Positions 33,354-44,000 of a stretch of DNA of 64,000 bases are shown piece after piece (within the stretch, counting starts at the first letter, position 1; each line of letters begins with the position of its first letter). Made by a program: the position numbers and the translations under genes. The notes below the pieces were generated by a model. That model did no database searches. It worked only from the letters and a program-made list of their open reading frames with translations, and was not told the origin of the DNA. The stretch is from Vibrio mimicus CAIM 602 (GTDB taxonomy: Bacteria > Pseudomonadota > Gammaproteobacteria > Enterobacterales > Vibrionaceae). The stretch spans positions 1-64,000 of the forward strand of contig NZ_AOMO01000034.1 in assembly GCF_000338875.1 (NCBI RefSeq), read 5' to 3'.

Positions 33354-36300
33354 GCTCACGCAAAGCAGCGATTCGCGCAGAAATGGAGCCTCAGTTACTC
33401 AAGGAAGACCGCAATAAGCCTGAGCTTCTAGAGCGCATGGTAGAACTGGAATACGCCCGCCGCTACCCACTGCCTGAGAAGGAAAAAGCGACCGGCGATC
33501 AGGATGATGGCTTAGCGCAGTTTAAGTTTGCCCGTTTTGACCGTGATACGGCGCAAGCGGCGATTGAAGCGAAGGCGCAGGAGAGTAAAAACGCCGCGCA
33601 ATTGGCCGCCGCACAGCGCGAAAGAGACAGCCGCCCTGCTTCACCGGATGAGAATCCGGCATGGTTTGGTGTGCATCCTGAATCGGGTGAGCGCACGACA
33701 CGCGCTTTTATGCGTGACTTGGCCAACCAGAAAGGACAGGCTCAAGCTTCTGAGCGCCAAGCCGATCTCGATGCGCGCCGTGAGCGTTTAGGTCAGCCGG
33801 TATCAAGCTTTGTGGAACGCCCTAACTCGATGAAAATGCGCGAACAGGGCAAGAAGCCTATCCGTGATTTTGCGGGGATTGCGGGAAAAACATCAAGAAT
33901 GTCGAAGCGTTTACGCAAGCGCTTAAGTCGTGCTAAAGGCTTTGATACCGATGCGGTTTTAGCGGAATTTCAAAACCATGAGAAGCGCCTCGCCGCCTAT
34001 GAAGAAGCCGCCCGTCGCCGTGCTGACTATGAGGCGAATCTGCCTGAGAATATCGAGCGTCGTAAGAATGCCGAAGCGCTGTTTAAAGAGTTTGTTAGCG
34101 ACACTGAGGCGCGTGCCTTTGCTGAGAACGAAATCACTCAGACGATCAAACGAATTAATGCGTTAGTTGATGCCTCGCCACAAGGTTCGGTATTAGAGCT
34201 GGACGGGCAAACCAGCTCATTACCGGTTATTAAAAAGCAGATGGCACACAGTGTGCGCAATTTGGCGAATCAGTTTGTAGGTAAAACCGCCGCGATGATG
34301 AACGCCGCCGCGCTTAAGGAGGAGGCTAGTACACAGTCCGTAGGAAGCTTGGACGAGCCCAATATCATTCGACAAGCAAAAGCGGTGATCCGCGAGGTCA
34401 TTGATAACAATGGTGGAGCCAAACCCAAGCTTAAAGGCGTACGCGAAGCTTATCGAGATAAAGGTTTTACCGCAAAGGCGCTGCAAGAAGCGCTAGGCGA
34501 TAAGTCCCTTGCGGATTTCGAGCGTGAGCAAAAAGAGAGCTATACCGATAAGCTATCTGCTTTATCTGAACCTTCAATTCATTCTGGCCAAGAAGTACCA
34601 CTACAGTCAAAAGGAGATATCGACCATGGCAACGAGACCTCAAATACAGCAAGACTTGATGAAAGATCTTCGCCGCAATCCGAAGTACAAGAAAATGAGC
34701 AACGAGGAACTGACGCCAATCGCTCAAGCGTTAGCGAAGAAGACGCGAGCGCGGGAAGACGAGCTAATGAGTCTAGGCGTACATTACCTGACAGCACAGA
34801 GCGAAGCGTATCGAGAGACGCTATTGAACGCCTAGCGCTCGATGAGGTGGATCGCCTCGCCAATGGTACTGCTACACAAAGGATCGCCGCGAATATCGCG
34901 GCGATTCGCTTAATGAAGGATCTCACCCAGTCAGGAATGCCCGCGACGCTTGAGCAGAAAAAGGTACTGGCACAGTATGTGGGATGGGGCGGCCTCGCTT
35001 CTGTGTTTGATAACACGAACACTTCCAAATCACAGCAAGCCGCGCACCAAGAGCTAAAAACGCTGCTGACCGAAGAGGAATACAACAACGTTCGGATGAG
35101 TACCCGTAACGCCTTCTATACCTCAGAGGCCGTAGTGAAAGGCATGTGGAGTGGCGTGAAAGCGTTGGGCCTTGGCAACAGCCCGATGAATGTGGTCGAG
35201 CCATCGCTGGGTTCAGGTAACTTTATTGGTTGGCAACCGTCCGACATGCGCGATCAATCGCGCTGGTTTGCCTCCGAACTCGATCCTGTGACCGGCAATA
35301 TTGCCAAACTTATCTACCCCGAAGCCGATGTTCAGGTTAAAGGATTCCAAGAAACGCCGTTTAAACACGGCGTTTTTTCTTTGGCGATTGGTAACCCGCC
35401 TTTTGGCAGTCAGTCTATCCGTGACAACAAGAACCCTGATATTTCAGGCATGGCGATCCATAACTATTTCATCGCTAAATCAGCCAAGCTTTTGCATGAA
35501 AACGGTTTGCTGATGATGGTGGTGACAAACCGCTTCCTCGATACGCTGAACAAAAACCACAAACAACTGAGCCAAGAGCTGGATTTTGTCGGCGCGGTGC
35601 GCCTGCCGAATACGGCGTTTAAGAGCAATGCCGGTACGGAAGTGACCACGGATATCGTGGTGTTTCGCAAGCTTAAGCAGGGGGAGACGGCCAAGAATAC
35701 CGTTTGGACTGACGTAGACGGCGAGGTGAACGGTTTTCGTGTTAACCAGTGGTTTGCGCAAAACCCGCAATACATTCTGGGCGAAGTCGCGCAAGGCAAG
35801 ATGTACCGTGGGGATGAAAGCGAATCGACGGTGAACCCTGTTTCGCAACATGCGAACCTTGAGCAGTCAATCAGCAAAGCGCTGGCCTCACTCGCACAAG
35901 GGCAAGATTTAGCGTTAACCCCTGAAACCAAAGATGCGATTGCCGGTGAGGTGATGTTGGCGGAATCCGACCTTGCGATTGGCGGCATGATGGTGAACGC
36001 CGACGGCAAGGTGATACGCCGTGGCGACGATCACCCGACGAAGGGTGCTCAGGTGTATGAAGTGACGCCCGATTCGATTTGGAGTGATGATGGCTGGTTG
36101 ATGAGTCGAGCGCGCCATTTTGTCGAGCAGGGCGATAAAGCGCGCCTACAACAGTTCGCGGACAATGAGTTTCTGAATAAAGGCAAAATCAAAAGTGATT
36201 TTACTGGCTCAAAACTCAAAGAGAGCGCGGTCAAGGCGGTGCTGGCTTACCTCACCGGACAGCAATCCAAAAACCAAGCTTTGAACGCGCTTGATGACGC

Positions 36301-38089
36301 CATTGATAACACGCGCCTTGGTCCTAATAAGTTTCGCAAACTGAAAGCGATGCTGACCATTCGCAATAGCGCACTGGCACTGCTGCGCGCCGAGAAAACT
36401 GGTGCGGGGGATATCGAGCGTCTGCGTCAGCGCCTGAACGTGCAATACGATGAATTTGCCAAGGCGTTTGCGACCAAAGGCAGAAACAGTAAGCCCGCGA
36501 CGCTGACTGAGAGCTTGAATCTTCTCGATGGCGATACAGGGATTGAAGCGGGCTTAGATAGTGTCAGTGACAGCGGCGAAGTCACTAAGAGTGATCTCTT
36601 CTCCAAACGCTTGCTCTTCCCTTACAAGCGCCCTGAATCAGCCAGTAATGTGTCGGATGCGGTCAACTACTCGATGCGTGAACGCGGTAAGGTCGATATC
36701 GAGTACGTGAGCGGTTTGCTCGGTCTTGGCCATGATGAGGTGCTGACGAAGCTGACCGAAGGTGAAAAGCCGTATTTGTTGATGAACCCTGAAACGCAAA
36801 AGTATGAGTTCATCGACGATTACTTATCGGGCAATGTGAAGGCGAAGTACCAAGCGGCGAAGAGCGCAGGGCTAGACACTAACGTGAAGCTTTTGGAAGC
36901 CGTGCTTCCCGAAGACAAAACGCCAGAGCAAGTGAAGCCCTCTATCCGTGCAACATGGATTGACTCTGATGTGTTTGAACGCTTTGCCGAAGCGCTAGGT
37001 TATAAGGCGACGGTGACGGTTAACCGTCATATCGGGGCTATTTCAGTGTTGGGCGAGTCGGGCGGCACACTCAGTGCATTAGGCTCACAGTTTAAGCATG
37101 ACCGCGCCACACTGGCGGATTTATTGAACTCTGCGGCCAATGGTAAATCACTGGTGATTTACGACACCAATGGCAAAGAGCGCACCAAAAACGAGAAAGC
37201 GACCAAGGAAGTTAACGCGCTGGCCAATAAGCTCGCTTCGACGTTTGTGACGTGGGCGAAAAGTGATGCGCAGATTGCTAAGCAAATCGCCGATAACTTT
37301 AACGAGCGGATTAATACCCACGTTAACCGTAAATACAACGGGCGTTTGTACTTGCAAACCGTCGGGATGAACCCTGCGGTCGATATGCGTAAAACCCAGC
37401 TCGATGGCGCGCTTCGCATGATCCAGAGTAAAAATACCTTACTCGATCATACCGTGGGGGCGGGGAAAACCTTTACGGCCATTACCGGCATGATGGAGCG
37501 TAAACGCCTTGGCCTAAGCAAAAAGCCGATGGCGGTGGTTCCGAACCATATTCTAGGATCCTTCCATAAAGATATTTTGAAGCTCTACCCGTCGGCTAAG
37601 GTGCTGGTCGCGGACGATAAAGCCTTTACGGCCAAGAAGCGTAAGCAGTTTTTCTCACGCATTGCGACCGGCGATTACGATGTGGTGTTGATGGGGCATA
37701 GCCATTTGCGCGCCATGCCCAATGATATTGAGCATTTCCGCACGGTGATTAACGAGAAAATTGACGAGCAGCGCAGCGCACTGGAAGAGGCGAAAGCCGA
37801 AGCTAAGCAGTCTGGGCAGCGTGGGGCGACAGTCAAACAGATTGAGGACTCGATTTCCCGTCTACAAGACAAAATCAAAGAGAAAGAGGAAGCGCTGAGT
37901 AAGAACGCTGACCAAATCGGGTTTACCTTTGGGGATTTGGGCGTGGATTACTTGGTGGTCGATGAGGCGCACGAGTTTAAAAACCTGACTTACGCGACAC
38001 GCACTGACCGTGTAGTGGGGATGAACGATCCGAAAGGCTCTGAAAAGGCGCTCGATTTGCTCATCAAAACCCGCAGCATTCAGGCTTAG
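33275..38089 (+). CDS. Giant polyvalent phage protein, methylase and helicase N-terminal part
   Basis: About 1,600 residues. After a long charged helical region there is a Rossmann-type DNA methyltransferase with motif I EPSLGSGNFIG (about 35.2 kb) and the adenine-methylase motif NPPFG (about 35.39 kb). An SNF2-like helicase follows, with Walker A TVGAGKTFTAI (about 37.46 kb) and DEAH in VVDEAHEFKN (about 37.96 kb). The frame stops at 38089 in the middle of the helicase; the next frame continues it exactly (SIQA / ENGGVTFMTGTP), so one base is missing at about 38086-38089. Such proteins enter the cell with phage DNA and are thought to protect it from restriction. Confidence 0.85.
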   Translation: MDMAKREKPHQRIERKQNEYQLDDTVSSRKAAIRAEMEPQLLKEDRNKPELLERMVELEYARRYPLPEKEKATGDQDDGLAQFKFARFDRDTAQAAIEAKAQESKNAAQLAAAQRERDSRPASPDENPAWFGVHPESGERTTRAFMRDLANQKGQAQASERQADLDARRERLGQPVSSFVERPNSMKMREQGKKPIRDFAGIAGKTSRMSKRLRKRLSRAKGFDTDAVLAEFQNHEKRLAAYEEAARRRADYEANLPENIERRKNAEALFKEFVSDTEARAFAENEITQTIKRINALVDASPQGSVLELDGQTSSLPVIKKQMAHSVRNLANQFVGKTAAMMNAAALKEEASTQSVGSLDEPNIIRQAKAVIREVIDNNGGAKPKLKGVREAYRDKGFTAKALQEALGDKSLADFEREQKESYTDKLSALSEPSIHSGQEVPLQSKGDIDHGNETSNTARLDERSSPQSEVQENEQRGTDANRSSVSEEDASAGRRANESRRTLPDSTERSVSRDAIERLALDEVDRLANGTATQRIAANIAAIRLMKDLTQSGMPATLEQKKVLAQYVGWGGLASVFDNTNTSKSQQAAHQELKTLLTEEEYNNVRMSTRNAFYTSEAVVKGMWSGVKALGLGNSPMNVVEPSLGSGNFIGWQPSDMRDQSRWFASELDPVTGNIAKLIYPEADVQVKGFQETPFKHGVFSLAIGNPPFGSQSIRDNKNPDISGMAIHNYFIAKSAKLLHENGLLMMVVTNRFLDTLNKNHKQLSQELDFVGAVRLPNTAFKSNAGTEVTTDIVVFRKLKQGETAKNTVWTDVDGEVNGFRVNQWFAQNPQYILGEVAQGKMYRGDESESTVNPVSQHANLEQSISKALASLAQGQDLALTPETKDAIAGEVMLAESDLAIGGMMVNADGKVIRRGDDHPTKGAQVYEVTPDSIWSDDGWLMSRARHFVEQGDKARLQQFADNEFLNKGKIKSDFTGSKLKESAVKAVLAYLTGQQSKNQALNALDDAIDNTRLGPNKFRKLKAMLTIRNSALALLRAEKTGAGDIERLRQRLNVQYDEFAKAFATKGRNSKPATLTESLNLLDGDTGIEAGLDSVSDSGEVTKSDLFSKRLLFPYKRPESASNVSDAVNYSMRERGKVDIEYVSGLLGLGHDEVLTKLTEGEKPYLLMNPETQKYEFIDDYLSGNVKAKYQAAKSAGLDTNVKLLEAVLPEDKTPEQVKPSIRATWIDSDVFERFAEALGYKATVTVNRHIGAISVLGESGGTLSALGSQFKHDRATLADLLNSAANGKSLVIYDTNGKERTKNEKATKEVNALANKLASTFVTWAKSDAQIAKQIADNFNERINTHVNRKYNGRLYLQTVGMNPAVDMRKTQLDGALRMIQSKNTLLDHTVGAGKTFTAITGMMERKRLGLSKKPMAVVPNHILGSFHKDILKLYPSAKVLVADDKAFTAKKRKQFFSRIATGDYDVVLMGHSHLRAMPNDIEHFRTVINEKIDEQRSALEEAKAEAKQSGQRGATVKQIEDSISRLQDKIKEKEEALSKNADQIGFTFGDLGVDYLVVDEAHEFKNLTYATRTDRVVGMNDPKGSEKALDLLIKTRSIQA

Positions 38090-41000
38090 AGAACGGTGGC
38101 GTGACCTTTATGACCGGTACGCCGATTTCTAACAGCTTGGTCGAGCTGTACACCATGATGTATTACCTTGGCCACGACACGCTGAAAGAGCTGCAGATGT
38201 CTTTCTACGACTCTTTTGCTGGCTCTTTCTTCAATACGGAAATTACCTTGGAATACACGCCAACCGGCACGGTGAAAGAGCGCAGTGTGTTGAAGGGACT
38301 CAATAACATGCAGCAACTTTCGACCCTGTATCGTCAGTTTGCCGATGTGATCACCCAAAAAGATATGGTGAACATCTTCCGTCAGGATGTGGAGGCTAAG
38401 AACAAGGCGACGGGCGAGAATAAAGCGACTCGATTCCCTATCCCTAATATCAAAGGCGGCAAACGTCAGCTTAACATCGCACCGGCGACCGAAGCGCAGC
38501 GCGAGTACAACGACTATCTGATTGCCCGTATGGAGGCGTTTAACCAGCTCAAAACCCAAGAGGAGCGGACAGCTTACGCTAAGATTGATAACCCACTGTG
38601 GGTACTGACCGATGCGAAAAAAGCCTCGCTCGATGTGCGCTTGGTGGACCCGACCGCACAGCGTGACCCAACAGGGAAAGTGGCTCGCGCCGCCGAGCGG
38701 ATCAAATCGATTTACGACCAGTGGCAGGACGATAAAGGTACACAACTGGTGTTCTCCGATATGGGGACGCCCGCGAAGTACGCGATTGCAACGGTGAAAT
38801 CAGACCTGAAAAGCTTGGCGGAAACGGTCTTAGGTAAGGGCAAAGCGGCAGCGTTTATTTCCAGTCGTTTGGAAATCTACGAGGTGGAAATGCCTTACTC
38901 GCAAACGCTAAAAGAGTTGGGTGATAAGGTGAACGCTCAAGCGGAAACCGGCGAGATTGATGCTGACCAGTACGAGAAGCTGGAAGAGCAGATCCGCGAA
39001 CTGACCGCCTCTACCATGACGGCGGATACCGGCTTTAGTGTGTACGATGACCTGAAAGCCTCGCTGATGGAAAAGGGCATTCCCGACGATGAGATTGCGT
39101 TTATCCACGACTACAACACCACGTTGAAAAAAGAGGCGCTGTTTGATCGCGTTCGCCGAGGTGAGGTACGGGTATTGATTGGCTCATCGATGAAGATGGG
39201 CGCGGGAACCAACGTGCAAAATCGTTTGGTGGCCTTGCATCATATGGATGCGCCTTGGCGTCCGTCTGATATGGAGCAGCGCGAAGGGCGAATTGTGCGT
39301 CAGGGCAATGAGTTTTACCAACGTGCCGCGAACGCGGGTAAACCGGAAGGCTTTGAGGTTGAGTTGATTGCTTATACCACTCAAGGTTCGAGTGACCCAG
39401 TGATGTGGCAAATCCTAGAGCGTAAAGCGGGCGCGATTGAGCAGTTCCGTAACGGCGAGTTAGATCAGTTTGTTGAAAACAGCAATTCGGATGCGGATAG
39501 CTACGCGGAGTTTAAAGCCGCGTCAACCGGCAACCCTATTTACCGTTTGAAACTGGAATCGGACGCTAAGCTGTTGGATTTAGACAGCTCTTACACGGCG
39601 CAAGCCAGCTCGATTGGCGCGGCCAAGCGTTTTGTTGAGCGTTTTGACGATGAGAAAGCCGCGATTGAATTGCGCCTTGAAACGCTGCGTAAGGCTGATA
39701 TCACTGAGTTTGATGCCGAGGCGTTCACCACGCTGTACCGTGATGCACAAGCCGATTATTTAGCGGCGGATAATGAATACGATGCGGCGATGGCGATTTA
39801 CTCTGAGCTGGATGCGAAAACCCGCAAAGAGCGCGGCTTGAAGAAACCGCAAAAGCCTAAGCGACCAATGATCCATGAACTGGATGATGAGTATTCCATC
39901 GAGCTGAATAAGGCCATTATTCAGCCCGCGATTGCGGCGATCGAGCAATCTCGGCGTTGGCAAGGGGAAATCAAGCTGGGTAAGCAATTGGGCTTGGTGA
40001 TGGACGTGGATTATTTCACCCATGAGGGAACGAAAACGCCTCTGATTGACGTGCGCTTGGTGGATGGCAAGGGTAAGACCATCGACTATATGGCGCGAGG
40101 GATGCAAAGCAGTTCGATTGTGCAATCGCCTAAGCTGATGAATGCGCTGCACCTTAATGCGATTGCCACGGCGTTAAATGGCGAGCAAGAGCGCTTCGAG
40201 AGAAAGCTGCAAAGCTTGCAAAGTACGCTCAAGGATTCGCGCCAGATTGCCAAGATGGATATCACCGCGCTCAAACAAGAGCTGGATGAGGCGAAAAGCC
40301 GCAACCTGTGGTTGTCGGTAGAAGCCTCGATGGCCGATATCAAAGAAGAGCTACGCCGCAGTGAAACGCCCAACAAGTTTGTTGACCGTGAAACGCTGCG
40401 CAAAGTGAAGCGCTCCACCTTTGACCCGAACTCTATCCGCCCTGAAACGGTTGAGCATAACGGCCAGCGTTACCAGACAGTGGGTGTGCGCATTCCTTAT
40501 CCCGGCTGGCAATACGATTCAGTGATGCCGGCGCTCGATGCTAACGGGGATTATGTGCATCTTCTTCTTTCACACAACTCAAAAGTGGGGGAAGCGCCGG
40601 TACTGTCTGAGGTGATACCGCAACCGACTCAAACGCCCAAAGCGGAGTATGCGTTTTTAGCTGAGGCTAAAGCGCGCCATGAAGCGCGCCAAATTGAAGA
40701 GGCCAAACGCGAGATAGGCTCGCCAGTGGATGAGCCGTCGAGGGATTCAGCGGCGAGTGATGGCGTCGTCTTGTTTAGTCGTACCAGTACGAATGCAGGG
40801 CGTACCGGGGTGAAAACCGGAAAGATAGCCGGTGGTATCACTGTGAAACGGAGCACCATTGATGCGGTGACTCGCACGGCGCTCGGCAAGCTCGGCCTCA
40901 AAAACTTCACGCTCCGCTTTGAGACGGTGGATACGGAGGCGGATCTTCCTGATTATGTAAAAACAGCCATAGCCAAGAATGATGCCCAAGGCGAAGTGTA

Positions 41001-44000
41001 CGGGCTTTATGACATCAAAGAGCACAAAGTCTGGTTGGTCGCTGAAAAACATAATTATGCCTCAGAGGTAGAAGAAACGATTTTTCACGAAGTGGCTGGT
41101 CACGTTGGATTAGCGCGATTGCTCAAAGAAGGCAAGGCGCAACCGGATATGAATACCCTAGCCTTAAGGTTAGGCGGCATCAAAGGGATTCAACGGCTTG
41201 CAGAGAAAAATGGTGTGGATTTAGCACCTTACTTAAATTCCGCGCAGACGCTCACTAAGGCGGATGCCGAGGAAATTCTGGTACAGGAGCTGGTGGCGCA
41301 TCTTGCTGAGCAGCAAAAGTTTGCGACCCCAATTCAACGTTTATTGGCGAAAGTACGCGCTATGCTGCGTTCGTTATTTGGTTTTATTTACTCCCCTGAG
41401 TTTAACAATAATGAATTACTCACCTTGGTGTTCAAAGCAAAGGAGCAGCTAAAAGCGCCACCGCCAAAAGATAAGGTGACAAGACCTGAGAATAATACGC
41501 TGTTTTTCTCTCGCTCAAGATCGCAGGGCGTGCCAGCGGATACGGCCTCTACATCATACCAGATGAGCGCCGATGAGGCGCTGGCACAAAAGCAAAACGC
41601 TTTGGTGAGTAAAATCAAACAGGCGCTGTATGGTGTACCGGTGATTGGGCAATCGCTCGATGCGCTTGGCCGCAACAAATACGCGATGTTGACGCTGCGC
41701 CAGATGGGGGAAGTCTCCACCGTTATTGATAAGCCTTTGGGCAAGATGATTGACGCCTACCAAGATGAAATCAACTCTATGGTGGTGACACAGAACATGC
41801 TGGCCGAAGAGGCGGCCAAGATGGCCGAAGACCTGAGCGATTGGGCTAAGGCGAACCCGAAAGAGGCGGATGAACTCTTTGCTTTTGCGCATGAAGCGAC
41901 CTTGGCGGATGTGGACCCGTCTGAGGCGTTCCAATCCCGCGAGGAAGAGCTGAAAGAGAGTATTGCTAAGCAAGAGCGGATTTTGAAAGAAGAGGGCGGC
42001 TTAAACAGTGAACGTGGCTCTAAGGCCTGGAAAACCCTTCAAGAAGAGCGAGAGCTTTTGAAACAAGAGCCAAACCGCCGCAAGCGCCATGTGGAGTTAC
42101 GCCCCAAATTTGCCCGCCTCAACGCTGAGCAAAAGCGCCGCTATCGCCAGATGCGCGATCACTATCGCGCTCAATCTGAGCGGATGAATAAAGCGCTGGA
42201 AGAGAACATTGTACGAGCGGTGTTTGATGCCAAGATCCGCAAAGCGATGCTGGCCGAGTTGCGCCAGCGTCACGAGCGCGCCGCCAAAGGGTTGTACTTC
42301 CCATTGTCACGCCACGGTGATTATTGGATTGACTTTGCCGATGAGAACGGTGAACGCCAATTTATGATGTTTGAAACCAAAGGTGAAATGGAACTGGCCG
42401 CCGAGAAACTGCGTAAGGCTGGCTTTTCTCTCAACTCTGGTATGAAAGCGCAATTTAATGCGGTGCAGAAGGCGTCGCTGCCGTTTGTGGCCGATGTGTT
42501 GCAGTTGGTAGAGCAAGCGAACATGCACACACCGGCGAAAGAGTCGCTGAGTGATGAGATTTACCAGATGTATTTGCGCACGTTGCCCGCTCGCTCGATG
42601 CGCCGTAACTTCATTCACCGCAAAGGCGTTGCCGGTTTTAGCCAAGATGCGGTGCGAGCACTGGCTGACCAAGGCTTTAGACAATCGCGTCAGCAGGCTC
42701 GCCTCGACCATATGGATATTCTGGATAACCACCTCGATAGCATTCAGAAGTACGTGCATGAGCTGCCGAACAATGTGGAAGCCGACCGTGTAGTGGAAGA
42801 GTTGAACAAGCGCCATGAATGGGTGCGCAATCCTTCCCGCGCTGGTTGGGCGCAAAAACTGACCAGTTTGGGCTTTGTGTGGATGCTGGGTTTAACGCCT
42901 GCCGCAGCACTGGTGAACTTAACCCAAAACCTTCAAGTCGCCCTGCCTATTTTGGGTTCCCGCTACGGTATGGCGGAGTCTTCCAAAATGATGAGCCAAG
43001 CGACGGCGCAATACCTGAAAGCAGCATTTACCCGAAACCGCCCGAAAGGTCAGGGGATATTGGGAAGCGTGCTCACTGGTGGCGAGAAAGAGGCGATGCG
43101 CCGTGCGGTTGCGCAGGGCGTGATTGATGTTACGCAAGCGGCAGACTTAGCTGGTTTGGCAGAAAACCCCAACGCGAAGTATTCAGGGACTTGGAATAAA
43201 GCGATGAACATCATTGGTTGGGCTTTCCACCATGCCGAAGTGTTTAACCGCGAAGTGAGCTATATTGCGGCCTATCGTCTTGCTATGAAGAAACACGGCG
43301 ACCATGAAAAGGCAATCGCGGATGCGATTAAAGATACGTGGGATAGCCATTTTGACTACTCATCGATTAACCGTGCGCGCTTTATGCAAAGCGATATGGC
43401 GGCGGTCGCCCTCCAGTTTAAGCAGTACAGCCAGAACATGACTTATTACTTGTGGGCGAACATAGCCAAAGCGTTAAAAGGGGAGACGCCCGAAGTCAAA
43501 TCGATGGCACGTAAACAGCTTTTAGGAACGCTGGCCTCGACCTTTTTTATTGGTGGTGCGGGTGCGTTGCCATTGTGGGCGATCACCACGGCGATTGACG
43601 CGGCGCAAGAGATTGTGGGGGATGACGACGAGCCGTTTGATGCGGAAACTGAATTAAAACGTATGCTGGCCGAAGCATTTGGTAAAGAGAACGCAGCGTT
43701 AATCTGGCATGGTACTTTACCGAGTATTTCTGGCCGTATCTCACTTAATGATTTGTGGGTGCGCAGCATTAACCGTGATGTGGATGCCTCCACCGCGTAT
43801 GTGGAATACATGAAGCAAGCGTTAGGACCGGTGATTGGTGGTATTGGTGTTTCATGGGCGCAAGGCTTATCCGATATTTCTAACGACCAATTTGCTCGCG
43901 GTATCGAGCGTATCCCGCCGAAAGCGATTAAAGATGTGCTTAAAACCGCTCGATACATCAATGAAGGTGGCGTGACGACGAAGAACGGCGACGAGATTGT

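Noticed and set aside
32517..33363. Long minus-strand open frames opposite the giant polyvalent gene
   Set aside because: They mirror the plus-strand coding sequence, lack ribosome-binding sites and show no recognisable domain.
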